From Saprospiraceae bacterium (GTDB lineage: Bacteria > Bacteroidota > Bacteroidia > Chitinophagales > Saprospiraceae): a stretch of 64,000 nt of DNA. Positions 17,972 through 27,600 of this stretch are shown here, in pieces. The position numbers and the translations under genes are program-made. Every line of letters starts with the position of its first letter. Position 1 is the stretch's first letter. The stretch covers positions 2,264,001-2,328,000 of the forward strand of contig JADJOB010000002.1 of NCBI GenBank assembly GCA_016714025.1, read 5' to 3'. The notes beneath the pieces are model-generated. The model was not told the origin of the DNA. It was given only the letters and a program-made list of their open reading frames with translations, and did no database searches.

Positions 17972-20503
17972 ATGGCAAGTAAGCTGTTAATCGTAGAGTC
18001 ACCCGCCAAAGCAAAAACTATTGAAAAATATTTAGGCAAGGATTTTAAAGTAAAGTCCAGCTATGGCCATATTCGTGACCTGGACAAAGGAAGTAAAGGC
18101 ATAGACATCAATCAAAAGTTTACTCCAAACTATGTGGTTTCACCTGAAAAGACCAAAGTAGTAAAGGATTTAAAAGATTGGGCAGCCAAAGTGGATGAAA
18201 TTTGGTTGGCAACGGATGAAGACCGTGAAGGGGAAGCAATTAGTTGGCATCTATGCGAAGTATTAGGTCTGAATCCAGAGAAAGTCAATCGGATTGTATT
18301 CCATGAGATTACAAAACAAGCCATTCAAAAGGCAGTAAAGAATCCAAGGACGGTAGATCTTAACCTGGTAAATGCGCAACAAGCCAGACGCGTATTGGAT
18401 CGTTTGGTTGGTTTTGAATTATCAGAAATATTATGGAGAAAAGTTCGAAATAAACTTTCTGCAGGTCGGGTTCAATCAGTTGCTGTTAAGTTAGTTGTGG
18501 ATCGGGAACGATCTATTCAGGAGTTTCAATCCGAGGATTATTTTAAAATAGATGCATTATTCGTTAGTGCGGATGCAAAAAATAAGCAACAAATAAAGGC
18601 AGTATTAAATCATAAATTTAAAACTGCCAAAGAATCCCGTCAATTTTTAGAATTGTGTAGTGATTCGAATTACCTAGTATCGCATGTAGCTGTAAAGCCA
18701 ACTAAACGAAATCCGGCACCTCCATTTACAACTTCAACCTTACAACAAGAAGCAAGTAGAAAACTGGGTTTTGGTGTTAACCGAACCATGAGCAATGCTC
18801 AAAAATTATATGAACTCGGTTGGATTACATATATGCGAACGGATTCCACTAATTTAAGTGAAACGGCATTAAATGAAATGGCTGTGGAAATCGAGAAGCA
18901 ATTTGGTAAGCAATATGTACATACGCGGCAATACAAAACCAAAAATGCATCTGCCCAGGAAGCACACGAAGCCATTCGTCCGACATACATGGACCTGCGA
19001 AATGCAGGAGAAGATACCGACCAACAAAAATTATATGAATTAATCTGGAAACGTGCAATGGCTTCTCAAATGGCCGCTGCTGAAATTGAAAAAACAGAAG
19101 TTGACATTGCAATTTCTAAAACGAAAGATCATTTTTTTCAAGCAACTGGAGAAGTGTTGATTTTTGATGGTTTCTTAAAATTATATCTTGAATCATCGGA
19201 TGATGAAGACGAAGAAAATGCATCCATACTGCCTCCTTTAAAAGTAAAGGATCTTTTAAATTATCTCAATATAACAGCAACCCAAAAATATACAAGACCA
19301 CCTGCACGCTATACTGAAGCAAGTTTAGTTAAAAAATTAGAAGAATTAGGTATTGGAAGACCATCCACCTATGCACCTACCATTAGTAAGATTATGGAGG
19401 AAAATCGGGGGTATGTTGTAAAAGAAAGCAGGCCTGGAATGGAGCGTGCATTTCAGGTTCTCAAATTAGAACAAAAAAAGATTATAGAAACAAAGGAGTC
19501 TGAAATTACAGGCGCAGGAAAAAATCATTTATATCCAACAGACATCGGGATGATTGTTTGTGATTATTTAGCCTTGCATTTTCCAGATGTTATCAATTAC
19601 AGTTTTACTGCTGAAATCGAACAAGAATTTGACGAAATAGCAGATGGCAAGTTAAACTGGGTTAAAATGATTGATGATTTTTATTGGCCATTTCACAAAA
19701 ATGTGGATGTGGTGATGGAACAGGGTGAGCGCGCTAAAGGAAGAAGAGATTTAGGAATTGATCCAGCAACTGGAAAGAAAATATTAGTACAATTGACTCG
19801 CTTTGGTCCGGTGGTTCAATTAGGGGATCGGGATGAGATGAAAGAGGATGAAAAACCGGTCTTTGCGAATCTCAAGCCTGGTCAAAGTATGGAGACCATC
19901 AGTTTTGAGGAAGCCTTAGAGCTGTTTAAACTACCTAGAGATCTTGGTAAACATGAAAATCAAGATGTGACAATTGGTTCAGGTCGATTTGGCCCTTATG
20001 TTAAGTTTGGTGAGCAATTTATTTCGATACCTAAAAATCTGGATCCGCTCGAAATTTCAAAGGAAACTGCTATAGAAATTATTAAGCAAAAGCAAAAAGA
20101 GGATGCCCCAATTGGCTACTATAAGGAATTGCCAGTAACCAAAGGCACCGGACGGTTTGGGCCCTTTGTAAAATGGAATGGAATATTTGTAAATGTACCC
20201 AAAAGAATCAATTTTGAAAAGTTGAATTTGGATGATGTTAAACCATTGATCGATGCAAAAGAAGTAAAAGAAGCAAATCGATTTATACTTAAGTTTGATG
20301 AAGATAAAATAACCGTTGAAAACGGCAGGTGGGGGCCTTACATTAAATATGGAAAAAAATTAATCAATTTTCCAAAGAAGGATGGTCAAAGAATAACAGC
20401 TGATCAAGCGGCTAAGATGACTTTGGAGGATATTAAATCGATTATTCAGGAGCAAATACCTACTGCGTTTGTAAAAAAGGAACGTAAGAAAAAAGCAAAA
20501 TAA
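17972..20503 (+). CDS. topA: DNA topoisomerase I (type IA)
   Basis: This enzyme relaxes negative supercoils through a 5'-phosphotyrosine intermediate. The TOPRIM domain starts at once (LLIVESPAKAKTIEKYLG, later LATDEDREGEAISWHL). The catalytic tyrosine is in YMRTDSTNL near residue 287, and GIGRPSTYAPTI lies near residue 465. The C-terminal third carries several GRFGPYVKFG-type repeats instead of the E. coli zinc ribbons, the usual Bacteroidota form, and ends in a Lys-rich tail (KKERKKKAK). A terminator hairpin begins within the stop codon region. Confidence 0.98.
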   Translation: MASKLLIVESPAKAKTIEKYLGKDFKVKSSYGHIRDLDKGSKGIDINQKFTPNYVVSPEKTKVVKDLKDWAAKVDEIWLATDEDREGEAISWHLCEVLGLNPEKVNRIVFHEITKQAIQKAVKNPRTVDLNLVNAQQARRVLDRLVGFELSEILWRKVRNKLSAGRVQSVAVKLVVDRERSIQEFQSEDYFKIDALFVSADAKNKQQIKAVLNHKFKTAKESRQFLELCSDSNYLVSHVAVKPTKRNPAPPFTTSTLQQEASRKLGFGVNRTMSNAQKLYELGWITYMRTDSTNLSETALNEMAVEIEKQFGKQYVHTRQYKTKNASAQEAHEAIRPTYMDLRNAGEDTDQQKLYELIWKRAMASQMAAAEIEKTEVDIAISKTKDHFFQATGEVLIFDGFLKLYLESSDDEDEENASILPPLKVKDLLNYLNITATQKYTRPPARYTEASLVKKLEELGIGRPSTYAPTISKIMEENRGYVVKESRPGMERAFQVLKLEQKKIIETKESEITGAGKNHLYPTDIGMIVCDYLALHFPDVINYSFTAEIEQEFDEIADGKLNWVKMIDDFYWPFHKNVDVVMEQGERAKGRRDLGIDPATGKKILVQLTRFGPVVQLGDRDEMKEDEKPVFANLKPGQSMETISFEEALELFKLPRDLGKHENQDVTIGSGRFGPYVKFGEQFISIPKNLDPLEISKETAIEIIKQKQKEDAPIGYYKELPVTKGTGRFGPFVKWNGIFVNVPKRINFEKLNLDDVKPLIDAKEVKEANRFILKFDEDKITVENGRWGPYIKYGKKLINFPKKDGQRITADQAAKMTLEDIKSIIQEQIPTAFVKKERKKKAK

Positions 20504-20529
20504 AACGGTTTAGTTTAATACCGTTTTTT
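20502..20529 (+). terminator. intrinsic terminator of topA (possibly bidirectional)
   Basis: AAAACGGT (20502-20509) pairs with ACCGTTTT (20520-20527), followed by T residues to 20529. The stop codon of the convergent gene lies in the loop. On the minus strand the stem is also followed by a T-rich stretch. Confidence 0.75.
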
Positions 20530-21180
20530 ACGCGGATACCAGAGAAACCGAAGTTGTAAATTTGCCTGATATCGACTCAGGGATAAGTCTTTTTCAATTA
20601 GACCAGTGTCTTTTAGTAAGAATTCATCATTAAATGATTTATTTAATACAAATGATGGACTAAATGTCCAAGCTCGATTAATACCAATATCAATACCCGC
20701 TCCAATACCAATTGAAAATATTAAAGTTGAATTTGTAACTGGGTCAGTAACCGTTTTGTAAGTCTGCTTATTATAAGCAAAATTGGGATTTAAAATAAAA
20801 TGAAACCCTTTTTTAAAAAACTGTCCTTGTTTGTTAAATGTCGGACAATTGCAATCATTGCCGAAATCCATTGGATAAAACAAGATTGGAACGGATAATT
20901 TAAATTGGATTTCTTTTAAACTCAAGGCGTTTGATAGTTCATTCGATTTCGTGTAATCAAAAAGCAAAGCAGGGTTAAATTCAATTCTTCTGGGTTTGAT
21001 TCGAAACCAATAAGACGGCCCAATGCCAAAGTGGCTTGTGTTTTTGATCATGTAATGTTGATTTCCGGATGGAATTGAAAAAAGCACTGCTCCAGATTCC
21101 AAATGGAAGCCATATTGCCCAATTGAAGACTTTTGGAATAATACGACACTCATCAAAACTGCAAGGAAACGAATCTTCAT
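20515..21180 (-). CDS. PorT-like outer-membrane beta-barrel protein
   Basis: A signal peptide (MKIRFLAVLMSVVLF, cleavage near SIGQ) is followed by alternating beta strands rich in Tyr and Phe, with a strand ending LQLRFLWYPRKKRY at the C-terminus. The pattern fits an eight- or ten-stranded outer-membrane barrel of the PorT/OMP_b-brl_2 type. I chose ATG 21180; an in-frame ATG at 21195 would add five residues before the signal. Two cysteines close together (DCNC) sit in a predicted loop. Substrate or role is unknown; the name PorT-like reflects fold only. Confidence 0.65.
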   Translation of the reverse strand: MKIRFLAVLMSVVLFQKSSIGQYGFHLESGAVLFSIPSGNQHYMIKNTSHFGIGPSYWFRIKPRRIEFNPALLFDYTKSNELSNALSLKEIQFKLSVPILFYPMDFGNDCNCPTFNKQGQFFKKGFHFILNPNFAYNKQTYKTVTDPVTNSTLIFSIGIGAGIDIGINRAWTFSPSFVLNKSFNDEFLLKDTGLIEKDLSLSRYQANLQLRFLWYPRKKRY

Positions 21181-21210
21181 ATTAAGGAAACCCATTTTTT
21201 AGTAACTTAT

Positions 21211-21218
21211 TATCTTTG
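21211..21218 (+). promoter_or_regulatory. Bacteroidota -7 element of rimO
   Basis: TATCTTTG matches TAnnTTTG exactly. Only 13 bases separate it from the rimO TTG start, implying a very short 5' leader. Confidence 0.6.
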
Positions 21219-21231
21219 CCTAAATTTAAAA

Positions 21232-22548
21232 TTGAAAACCAAGAAACAAATATCCAATAAAATACAGATTGTTACGCTAGGTTGTTCAAAAAACTGGGTG
21301 GATTCAGAAAACCTCATTACGCAACTTAAATACAACCAGTTTGAGGTGGAGCATAACCCCATCAAAGAGGTCTCTCAAACTGTGGTCATAAATACCTGCG
21401 GATTTATAGACCGTGCCAAAGAAGAATCGATCAATACCATCCTTGAATACGCCAATTTAAAAAAGCAAGGTAAACTGGAGAAGTTGTATGTCACCGGTTG
21501 TCTGTCCCAACGATATAAAGACAATCTGGAGGAAGAAATTCCTGAAGTGGATGCATTTTTTGGGACCATGGAAATGCCGGGCTTGCTTGCGAAATTAAAT
21601 GCTGATTATAAAAAAGAACTGATAGGAGAGCGAATTGTAACGACACCAGCACATTTTGCCTATTTAAAAATTTCTGAAGGTTGTAACAGAACCTGCAGTT
21701 TTTGTGCTATTCCATTGATGAGAGGTAAGCACCGCTCGGTGCCGATAGAAGATTTGGTTATACAGGCAAAGCATTTAGCAAAATATGGAGTCAAGGAGCT
21801 TATACTAATAGCTCAAGAATTGACTTATTACGGATTGGATCTTTATAAAAAAAGAGCATTGAATGAATTGCTGCACAAATTAGCGGCCATAGATGGCATA
21901 GAGTGGATACGTTTACATTATGCTTATCCTTCCAAATTTCCATTGGAAATTCTGGATGTCATTCGGGACGAACCTAAAATTTGTAACTACATAGATTTAC
22001 CTCTTCAACACATTTCCGATCCGATTTTAACCGCCATGAAGCGTCAAATTTCAAAAGAAGAAACGATTCAATTGGTACAGACTATTAGAGATAAGATTCC
22101 TGGTATCCATTTTCGGACTACATTTCTGATAGGGTTTCCTGGAGAAACAGACGCTATTTTTCAAGAACTGTGTGAATTTGTTCGTTTTGCGAAATTTGAG
22201 CGGATGGGTGTGTTTCAATATTCACAGGAAGAAGATACCAGCGCATATCAATTAGGGGATCTCGTTAGTCCAGAAACCAAAGAAGCACGGGCAGCTGAGC
22301 TTATGGCTATCCAAGAGGATATCAGCTATGAGTTAAATCAAAAGAAGTTGAACAAGGTTTATAAAGTTTTAATTGATAAAAAGGAAAATAATTATTATTT
22401 TGGCAGAACCGAGTTTGATAGTCCAGAAGTCGACAATGATGTTTTATTTGAAAATCCAAGCACGAACTATTTGAGAATAGGAGATTTTGTAAATGCACGA
22501 ATTATAAAAGCAGATGCTTATGATTTAATTGCTGTACCAGAATTTTAA
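21232..22548 (+). CDS. rimO: ribosomal protein S12 methylthiotransferase RimO
   Basis: This radical-SAM enzyme adds a methylthio group to an Asp of ribosomal protein S12. The N-terminal cluster domain has LGCSKNWVDSE, NTCGFI and VTGCLSQRY. The radical-SAM motif CNRTCSFC is near residue 151, followed by the RimO-type RGKHRS. A TRAM domain forms the end (VLIDKKENNYYFGRTEFDSPEVDN). The start is TTG at 21232; no ATG precedes the first cluster cysteine, and the TATCTTTG promoter just upstream supports this position. Confidence 0.96.
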   Translation: MKTKKQISNKIQIVTLGCSKNWVDSENLITQLKYNQFEVEHNPIKEVSQTVVINTCGFIDRAKEESINTILEYANLKKQGKLEKLYVTGCLSQRYKDNLEEEIPEVDAFFGTMEMPGLLAKLNADYKKELIGERIVTTPAHFAYLKISEGCNRTCSFCAIPLMRGKHRSVPIEDLVIQAKHLAKYGVKELILIAQELTYYGLDLYKKRALNELLHKLAAIDGIEWIRLHYAYPSKFPLEILDVIRDEPKICNYIDLPLQHISDPILTAMKRQISKEETIQLVQTIRDKIPGIHFRTTFLIGFPGETDAIFQELCEFVRFAKFERMGVFQYSQEEDTSAYQLGDLVSPETKEARAAELMAIQEDISYELNQKKLNKVYKVLIDKKENNYYFGRTEFDSPEVDNDVLFENPSTNYLRIGDFVNARIIKADAYDLIAVPEF

Positions 22549-22551
22549 ACA

Positions 22552-22992
22552 ATGGAAAAATCCATTTTTAAGCAATACATAAAACCGGGATATCAAGCGT
22601 TATTAATAATAGCCTTATATGGCTTGATTCTATTGGTATTAAAATTTTTAGACCTGATTGAAAACAGACAACTTGTAGATAAATATTGTTGGTTATTTGG
22701 AACTGCATTGCTATTGTTTTATATAATAATAAATAGCGTTTTTAGTTTTACAGCTGCCGATAAAATGACTTATTTCAGAAATTCAATATTTACTTATGTG
22801 GCCTGTTTAGTTGTTATTGTGGGATTAAATACGCTGATTTCCGGAAAAGTTGTTTATGAAGTTGAAACTTACTCATGGATACTTTTAGTATTTAGCCTGG
22901 TTTATATTGTGTTTATTACAATAATTAATCTGCTTCGTAAAATTGTAGAGATGGCCATTAATCAAAATAAAAAGATTGAGGATGAAAATTAA
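22552..22992 (+). CDS. four-helix membrane protein, unknown function
   Basis: This 146-residue protein has four hydrophobic segments at roughly residues 14-34, 46-66, 80-100 and 104-128 and a charged C-terminal tail (NQNKKIEDEN). It starts three bases after the rimO stop and overlaps the msrB start, so the three probably form one operon. No recognised domain; the context hints at an accessory envelope protein but nothing more specific. Confidence 0.7.
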   Translation: MEKSIFKQYIKPGYQALLIIALYGLILLVLKFLDLIENRQLVDKYCWLFGTALLLFYIIINSVFSFTAADKMTYFRNSIFTYVACLVVIVGLNTLISGKVVYEVETYSWILLVFSLVYIVFITIINLLRKIVEMAINQNKKIEDEN

Positions 22993-23533
22993 TTTACTTT
23001 ATTTATTGATATTCTTTGTTTCACAACAAGTTGCTTGTCAACAAAATTTAAAAAACCAGGGCACAACACAGAATTTGCAAAAAGATAAAATGGAAGGATC
23101 TAATGTGAAAGTGGAGATCCCCTCAGAAATTGTGCCTGTTCAATTTTCTGAAGAAGTATGGAAGCAAAAATTAACGCCTCAAGCTTACCATGTATTGCGC
23201 GAGAAAGGAACAGAAAGAGCGTTTACTGGGATGTATTGGGACAATCATGCCAAAGGAATCTATGTTTGCAATGCATGCGGCTTGCCACTTTTTGAATCCG
23301 AACAAAAATTTGAATCGGGTACAGGATGGCCAAGTTTTTTAAAACCTATTCAAAATAAACTGGTATCGGAAATCCAAGACAATGAGCACGGAATGTCGAG
23401 AATCGAAGTTGTTTGTTCTCGCTGTAAAGGTCACTTAGGTCATGTGTTTGATGACGGACCCCAACCAACCGGTTTAAGGTATTGCATGAACTCTGTTTCT
23501 TTAAATTTTATTCCAAATGGTGTTGTAAAGTAG
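22982..23533 (+). CDS. msrB: peptide-methionine (R)-S-oxide reductase MsrB, exported
   Basis: MsrB repairs methionine-R-sulfoxide in proteins. The core has two zinc CxxC motifs (CNACG and CSRCKGHLGHVFDDGP), the GTGWPSF substrate motif and the catalytic cysteine in RYCMNSVSLNF near the C-terminus. A hydrophobic leader with a Cys at residue ~19 (VACQ) suggests export, perhaps as a lipoprotein; Gln at -3 makes the lipobox imperfect. I chose ATG 22982 over TTG 22976. It overlaps the end of the upstream membrane-protein gene. Confidence 0.95.
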   Translation: MKINLLYLLIFFVSQQVACQQNLKNQGTTQNLQKDKMEGSNVKVEIPSEIVPVQFSEEVWKQKLTPQAYHVLREKGTERAFTGMYWDNHAKGIYVCNACGLPLFESEQKFESGTGWPSFLKPIQNKLVSEIQDNEHGMSRIEVVCSRCKGHLGHVFDDGPQPTGLRYCMNSVSLNFIPNGVVK

Positions 23534-23543
23534 TTATTTTAAA

Positions 23544-24800
23544 TCAATCTGTTATTAGATCAGAAGTGATCGATTCAATTGATTTGCAACCACATAGACT
23601 CATTGTGATTATTAATTCAGAAGCAAGATTTTTCACCAAAGTTTCAACTCCAATGTGGCCTTTTAGTGCTAGTGCATATACATAGGGACGCCCAATTCCA
23701 ATTGCTTTTGCACCCAAAGCCAATGCAATGAAGATGTCTGTGCCACTTCGGATTCCACTATCAAATAAAAGCGGATAAGAGGAAGGTATTATTTTTTTTA
23801 TTTGACGCAATGCATCCAGGCTTGAAAACACCTGGTCAATTTGACGCCCACCGTGATTTGATACAATGATCCCATCCATTCCAATATCAATTGCTTTTTG
23901 AGCATCTTCTTCGCGTAAAATCCCTTTTAATACTATGGGTAATTTTGTAATGCTGCGTAACCAAGTAATGTCATCCCATGATAAATTTGGATTTGAATAC
24001 AAATCAAAAAAACATCGAATTGCTTTTATGGAATTACCGGTTTTAAGATTGTTCAATAGGGTATCAGGATAGGATTTTAAAATTTCTAAGGTATCTAAGA
24101 TTCCCGGACGATTACTCCCTGATTTTGTTGGAGTGTTGTATTTATTTGAATTCATCAATTTATTAAATACGGGATCTGATGTGTATTGTGCTAAGCCTTT
24201 GCCATATATAAAGGGAAGGTATGCATTTTCCAGATCCATCACCCTCCATCCAATGGTGGTAGTATCTAACGTTATAACTAAAGCAGTGCATCCATTTTGT
24301 TCTGCTCTGGAAACTAAACTTTCTACAAGTTCTCTTGATTTACTGAAGTACAGCTGAAACCATTTATTCGAGGTGTCTAACAGCGAACTGCATGCTTCCA
24401 TAGATTTTGATGCCTGATTGGAGTAAATCATGGTGAGCCCGGTGTTTTTAGCTGCCATGGCTAATTCCAAATCTGCATTGAAATGTGCAAGCTCAAGAAC
24501 TCCTATTGGAGAAAAGTAAAAGGGTAGCGGAAAATGTTGATTAAAAATCTTGGTTTCTAAAGAAGGATTTTCACACCCTTGAAGCATGTGAGGTTTGATT
24601 CGATACCGTTTAAATGCTTCCCGATTATTAAAAACCCCAAGATTCGTTCCGGCACCAGTAAAAATATAATCAAATGCTTTTTTGCTTAGTTTTTTGGAGG
24701 CTTCCAGTTGTAATAAATCAAAGGAAATTGGTATGCAAGGTTTTTTCCCAGCCAGGCCATTGCTAAATATTACTTTTAACCAATCTCGTCCCAGCTCCAT
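23544..24800 (-). CDS. FMN-dependent alpha-hydroxy-acid dehydrogenase/oxidase
   Basis: This TIM-barrel flavoenzyme of the lactate/glycolate oxidase family oxidises 2-hydroxy acids to 2-oxo acids. Family marks are YFSPIGVLELAH, LQLYFSK-type substrate strand (WFQLYFSKSREL), the lysine in LPIVLKGILREEDA, the catalytic histidine in IVSNHGGRQID and the FMN-phosphate motif FDSGIRSGTDIFIALALGAKAIGIGRPYVYAL. At 418 residues it is slightly longer than glycolate oxidase. The true substrate (lactate, glycolate or another) cannot be read. It lies 10 bases downstream of tyrS on the same strand. Confidence 0.9.
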   Translation of the reverse strand: MELGRDWLKVIFSNGLAGKKPCIPISFDLLQLEASKKLSKKAFDYIFTGAGTNLGVFNNREAFKRYRIKPHMLQGCENPSLETKIFNQHFPLPFYFSPIGVLELAHFNADLELAMAAKNTGLTMIYSNQASKSMEACSSLLDTSNKWFQLYFSKSRELVESLVSRAEQNGCTALVITLDTTTIGWRVMDLENAYLPFIYGKGLAQYTSDPVFNKLMNSNKYNTPTKSGSNRPGILDTLEILKSYPDTLLNNLKTGNSIKAIRCFFDLYSNPNLSWDDITWLRSITKLPIVLKGILREEDAQKAIDIGMDGIIVSNHGGRQIDQVFSSLDALRQIKKIIPSSYPLLFDSGIRSGTDIFIALALGAKAIGIGRPYVYALALKGHIGVETLVKNLASELIITMSLCGCKSIESITSDLITD

Positions 24801-24810
24801 GAAATAAGAA

Positions 24811-26097
24811 TTATTGAATTTCTATTAAATACTTGTTCTTCTTTCCATTGTCAACTATAATGTATTTGTCGTGAATTAAATCTGTTTCTAATAGATTGGC
24901 ATCCACATCAGATATTTTTCTCTTATTAATTCCAATTGCATTTCCTTGTATGGCTCTTCGTGCTTCTGATTTTGAATTAAGAATGCTTGTATGTTCTGAC
25001 AATAAACTGATTACATTCTTGTTTTCATTAAATTGTCCACGAGAAATACTAAAATTTGGAAGTTCGTCTTTCAGCTGTTTATAAGTTTCAGATTCTAGCG
25101 AAAAAAGAAAATCCGTAGTACAATCTTTGTTAAATAACAATTCTGAAACTTCCATAGCTCCCTGAAATGCTTTTTTACCATGTACCCTCAAGGTAATTTC
25201 TTCAGCCAATATTTTTTTTAAAGAACGCAGGTCAGAAGCATGCTCATGTTCTAAGGCTTCAATTTCAACTTGCGATTTTAAACTAAAATAGCGGAAAAAT
25301 TTACTTAAATCAGAATCGTCCGAATTTATCCAGAATTGATAAAATTTATAAGGACTTGTCAATGCTGGGTCTAAAAAAATATTTCCGGATTCTGTCTTTC
25401 CAAATTTTTTACCGTCTGATTTTGTTAAGAGGGGGGTTGTTACTGCATACGCTTTGGAATTAGCGATTACTTTTCCAATATATTCTGTTCCTGCGGTAAT
25501 ATTTCCCCATTGATCAGAACCACCCATTTGTATTCGGCAATCATGCAATTGATAGAGACAATAAAAATCGTATGCCTGCAAGAGCTGGTAAGAAAATTCA
25601 GTATAAGAAATGCCAGTTTCGAGTCTTTTCTTGACAGATTCTTTTGAGAGCATGTAATTTATAGTTGTGTGTTTGCCTACATCCCTCAAGAATTCCAACA
25701 CATTCATGTCTTTATAAAAATCGAAGTTATTGACTAAGATTGCTTTATTTGGACCTTCATCAAAATTGAGTAACTGTTTTAACTGCTTTACCTGAAACTG
25801 AATGTTATCATCCAGCTCTTGATAGGATTTTAATTCACGTTCTTTATCCTTTCCCGACGGGTCGCCAATGCGACCGGTTGCACCGCCCATGACAACTACG
25901 GGTCGATGTCCGGCTCGTTGAAAGAAACTTAAAAGCATAATTTGAACATAATTTCCTAATCCCAAAGATTTGGCGGTAGGATCAAATCCAATATATGCTG
26001 TGCGGATTCCCCCTTCCAGGTATTCTTCCAGACCGGGTGTATAATCCTGCAACATAGAACGCCATCTTAACTCGTCTAAAAATCCATTTTTTTGCAT
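24811..26097 (-). CDS. tyrS: tyrosyl-tRNA synthetase
   Basis: This class Ic synthetase charges tRNA-Tyr. The catalytic domain shows GFDPTAKSL, MGGATGRIGDPSGKDKER, QAYDFYCLY, GGSDQWGNI and the KMSKS-equivalent KFGKTESGN; a C-terminal S4-like RNA-binding domain (SKSEARRAIQGNAIGINKRKI) follows. Odd point: the HIGH motif reads GLGN, so the first histidine is Gly. An in-frame ATG at 26112 would lie almost on the predicted transcription start given by TAATTTTG at 26123-26130, so ATG 26097 is preferred. Confidence 0.95.
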   Translation of the reverse strand: MQKNGFLDELRWRSMLQDYTPGLEEYLEGGIRTAYIGFDPTAKSLGLGNYVQIMLLSFFQRAGHRPVVVMGGATGRIGDPSGKDKERELKSYQELDDNIQFQVKQLKQLLNFDEGPNKAILVNNFDFYKDMNVLEFLRDVGKHTTINYMLSKESVKKRLETGISYTEFSYQLLQAYDFYCLYQLHDCRIQMGGSDQWGNITAGTEYIGKVIANSKAYAVTTPLLTKSDGKKFGKTESGNIFLDPALTSPYKFYQFWINSDDSDLSKFFRYFSLKSQVEIEALEHEHASDLRSLKKILAEEITLRVHGKKAFQGAMEVSELLFNKDCTTDFLFSLESETYKQLKDELPNFSISRGQFNENKNVISLLSEHTSILNSKSEARRAIQGNAIGINKRKISDVDANLLETDLIHDKYIIVDNGKKNKYLIEIQ

Positions 26098-26122
26098 ACT
26101 CAAATTAAACATTGTAAGTTTG

Positions 26123-26130
26123 CAAAATTA
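26123..26130 (-). promoter_or_regulatory. Bacteroidota -7 element of tyrS, decides start
   Basis: The minus strand reads TAATTTTG, an exact match. It ends 10 bases before ATG 26112 and 25 before ATG 26097, favouring the latter. Confidence 0.6.
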
Positions 26131-26172
26131 CAAGAAATAAGTGGATAATGGTAAACGACTTATCCAACCATC

Positions 26173-27417
26173 ATGAATTTAAGTGCATATATTTCAAGAA
26201 AAACCTTTCTAAGTTTCAGGAAGTCCTTTACAAGGAGTATCATTCGTATTTCTATCATAGCCACTGCACTGAGTTTAAGCGTGATGATTATTTCACAGAG
26301 TGTTTTCAATGGTTTTCAAAAAGAAATTGCTCAAAAAGTATTTGGGTTTTGGGGACATATTCACATTACCGACATTCAATCCAAACGCAGCATTGAGCCA
26401 ATTACTATTAATCTTACGGATACCTTGTTGGATAGTTTAGAATCAGTAAAACCACCTGGTTCTACAGAAACACCCATTCGGCATATTCAACGATTCTTGG
26501 TTTTTCCTTCAATTGTTGGTTCCAAAGCGGAATTTGAAGGATTATTTATTAAAGGAATTGGATCGGATTTTGACTGGAATTTTTTCAAAGATTTTCTAAA
26601 AAAGGGTAGAATACTTGATACTTCTAACACAAATTGGGTGCGTGAACTATTGATATCAGAGGAAACAGCAAAACGCATCAATGTAGATACGGGTCAATTT
26701 GTGATTTTAAATTTTATTGTTGAAAATGAACATCTCAAACGCAAATTAAAAGTTGTTGGAATTTATAATACAGGTTTGGGAGAATACGATCGCCGTTTTG
26801 CATTAGTAGATATAAAAATGCTCCAGGAATTAATTCACAAAGGCCCAATGGAAGTTACGGGCCTTGAGTTATTCTGTAAAGATATTAATCAGTCAGAATC
26901 GGTAAATCGTTATATCTATGAAAACATGTTGCCGATAAATTGGTATTCAGAAACGATCAGAGAAAAATTTCCAAATATATTTGAATGGTTGGCTTTACAA
27001 AATACCAATAAGCAGTTTATACTTTTTTTGATTTTGGCAGTTTGTTTGATAAACATGGCGACTACTGTAATGATTTTAATATTGGAGCGAACGCACATGA
27101 TCGGAGTTTTAACAGTTTTGGGAATGGGTCGATGGGAACAGCGGAAGATCTTTTTGAGATATGCAGCGCGAATTTTAGCCTGGAGTATTTTACTCGGCAA
27201 TATCATTGGATATGGATTATGCTTTATACAAAAGAAGTATCAATTGATTCATTTAAGTGAAAGTGATTATTATCTGTCTTATGCTCCGGTTGATTTAAGT
27301 GTTTTTCCTATTATTATTTTGAATTTGATATTTTTTGTAACCATAATTTTAAGTATGATTATTCCAAGTTTAATTATACAGTCCATACGACCTGTCCAGG
27401 CATTGAAGTTTCGTTAA
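26173..27417 (+). CDS. LolC/LolE-type ABC transporter permease (FtsX fold)
   Basis: This 414-residue inner-membrane protein has one N-terminal span (residues ~22-44), a large periplasmic MacB-PCD domain (~45-270) and three C-terminal spans of the FtsX domain. Motifs NGFQKEIAQKVFGFWGHIHI and MVLILERTHMIGVLTVLGMGRWEQRKIFLRYAA-like text place it with LolC/LolE lipoprotein-release permeases. No ATPase is adjacent; a LolD-like ATPase is encoded ~2 kb downstream at 29.5 kb. A role in outer-membrane lipoprotein release is inferred from the family. Confidence 0.85.
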   Translation: MNLSAYISRKTFLSFRKSFTRSIIRISIIATALSLSVMIISQSVFNGFQKEIAQKVFGFWGHIHITDIQSKRSIEPITINLTDTLLDSLESVKPPGSTETPIRHIQRFLVFPSIVGSKAEFEGLFIKGIGSDFDWNFFKDFLKKGRILDTSNTNWVRELLISEETAKRINVDTGQFVILNFIVENEHLKRKLKVVGIYNTGLGEYDRRFALVDIKMLQELIHKGPMEVTGLELFCKDINQSESVNRYIYENMLPINWYSETIREKFPNIFEWLALQNTNKQFILFLILAVCLINMATTVMILILERTHMIGVLTVLGMGRWEQRKIFLRYAARILAWSILLGNIIGYGLCFIQKKYQLIHLSESDYYLSYAPVDLSVFPIIILNLIFFVTIILSMIIPSLIIQSIRPVQALKFR

Positions 27418-27600
27418 AAGCGAAAATTAGCTATATGTAACTATCAGGAATTTAAACCAATAGGTATTCATGAATTTTGTTGTTTGGAAAAAGCTAAATT
27501 GCTTAGCTTAAAGTATCAAAATATAAATTGTTTGATGTAATTTAGCAACTGAAAATTTCCATTTTAAAAATGCGTTGCAATTTAAGCGAACAAACAAGCG

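Noticed and set aside
18849..19112. Minus-strand frame of 87 codons
   Set aside because: It is antisense to the conserved topA core.
27500..27530. Hairpin AAGCTAA/TTAGCTT between the LolC-like gene and corA
   Set aside because: A seven-bp AT-rich stem; its T-run faces the minus strand where no gene ends, so terminator function is not supported.
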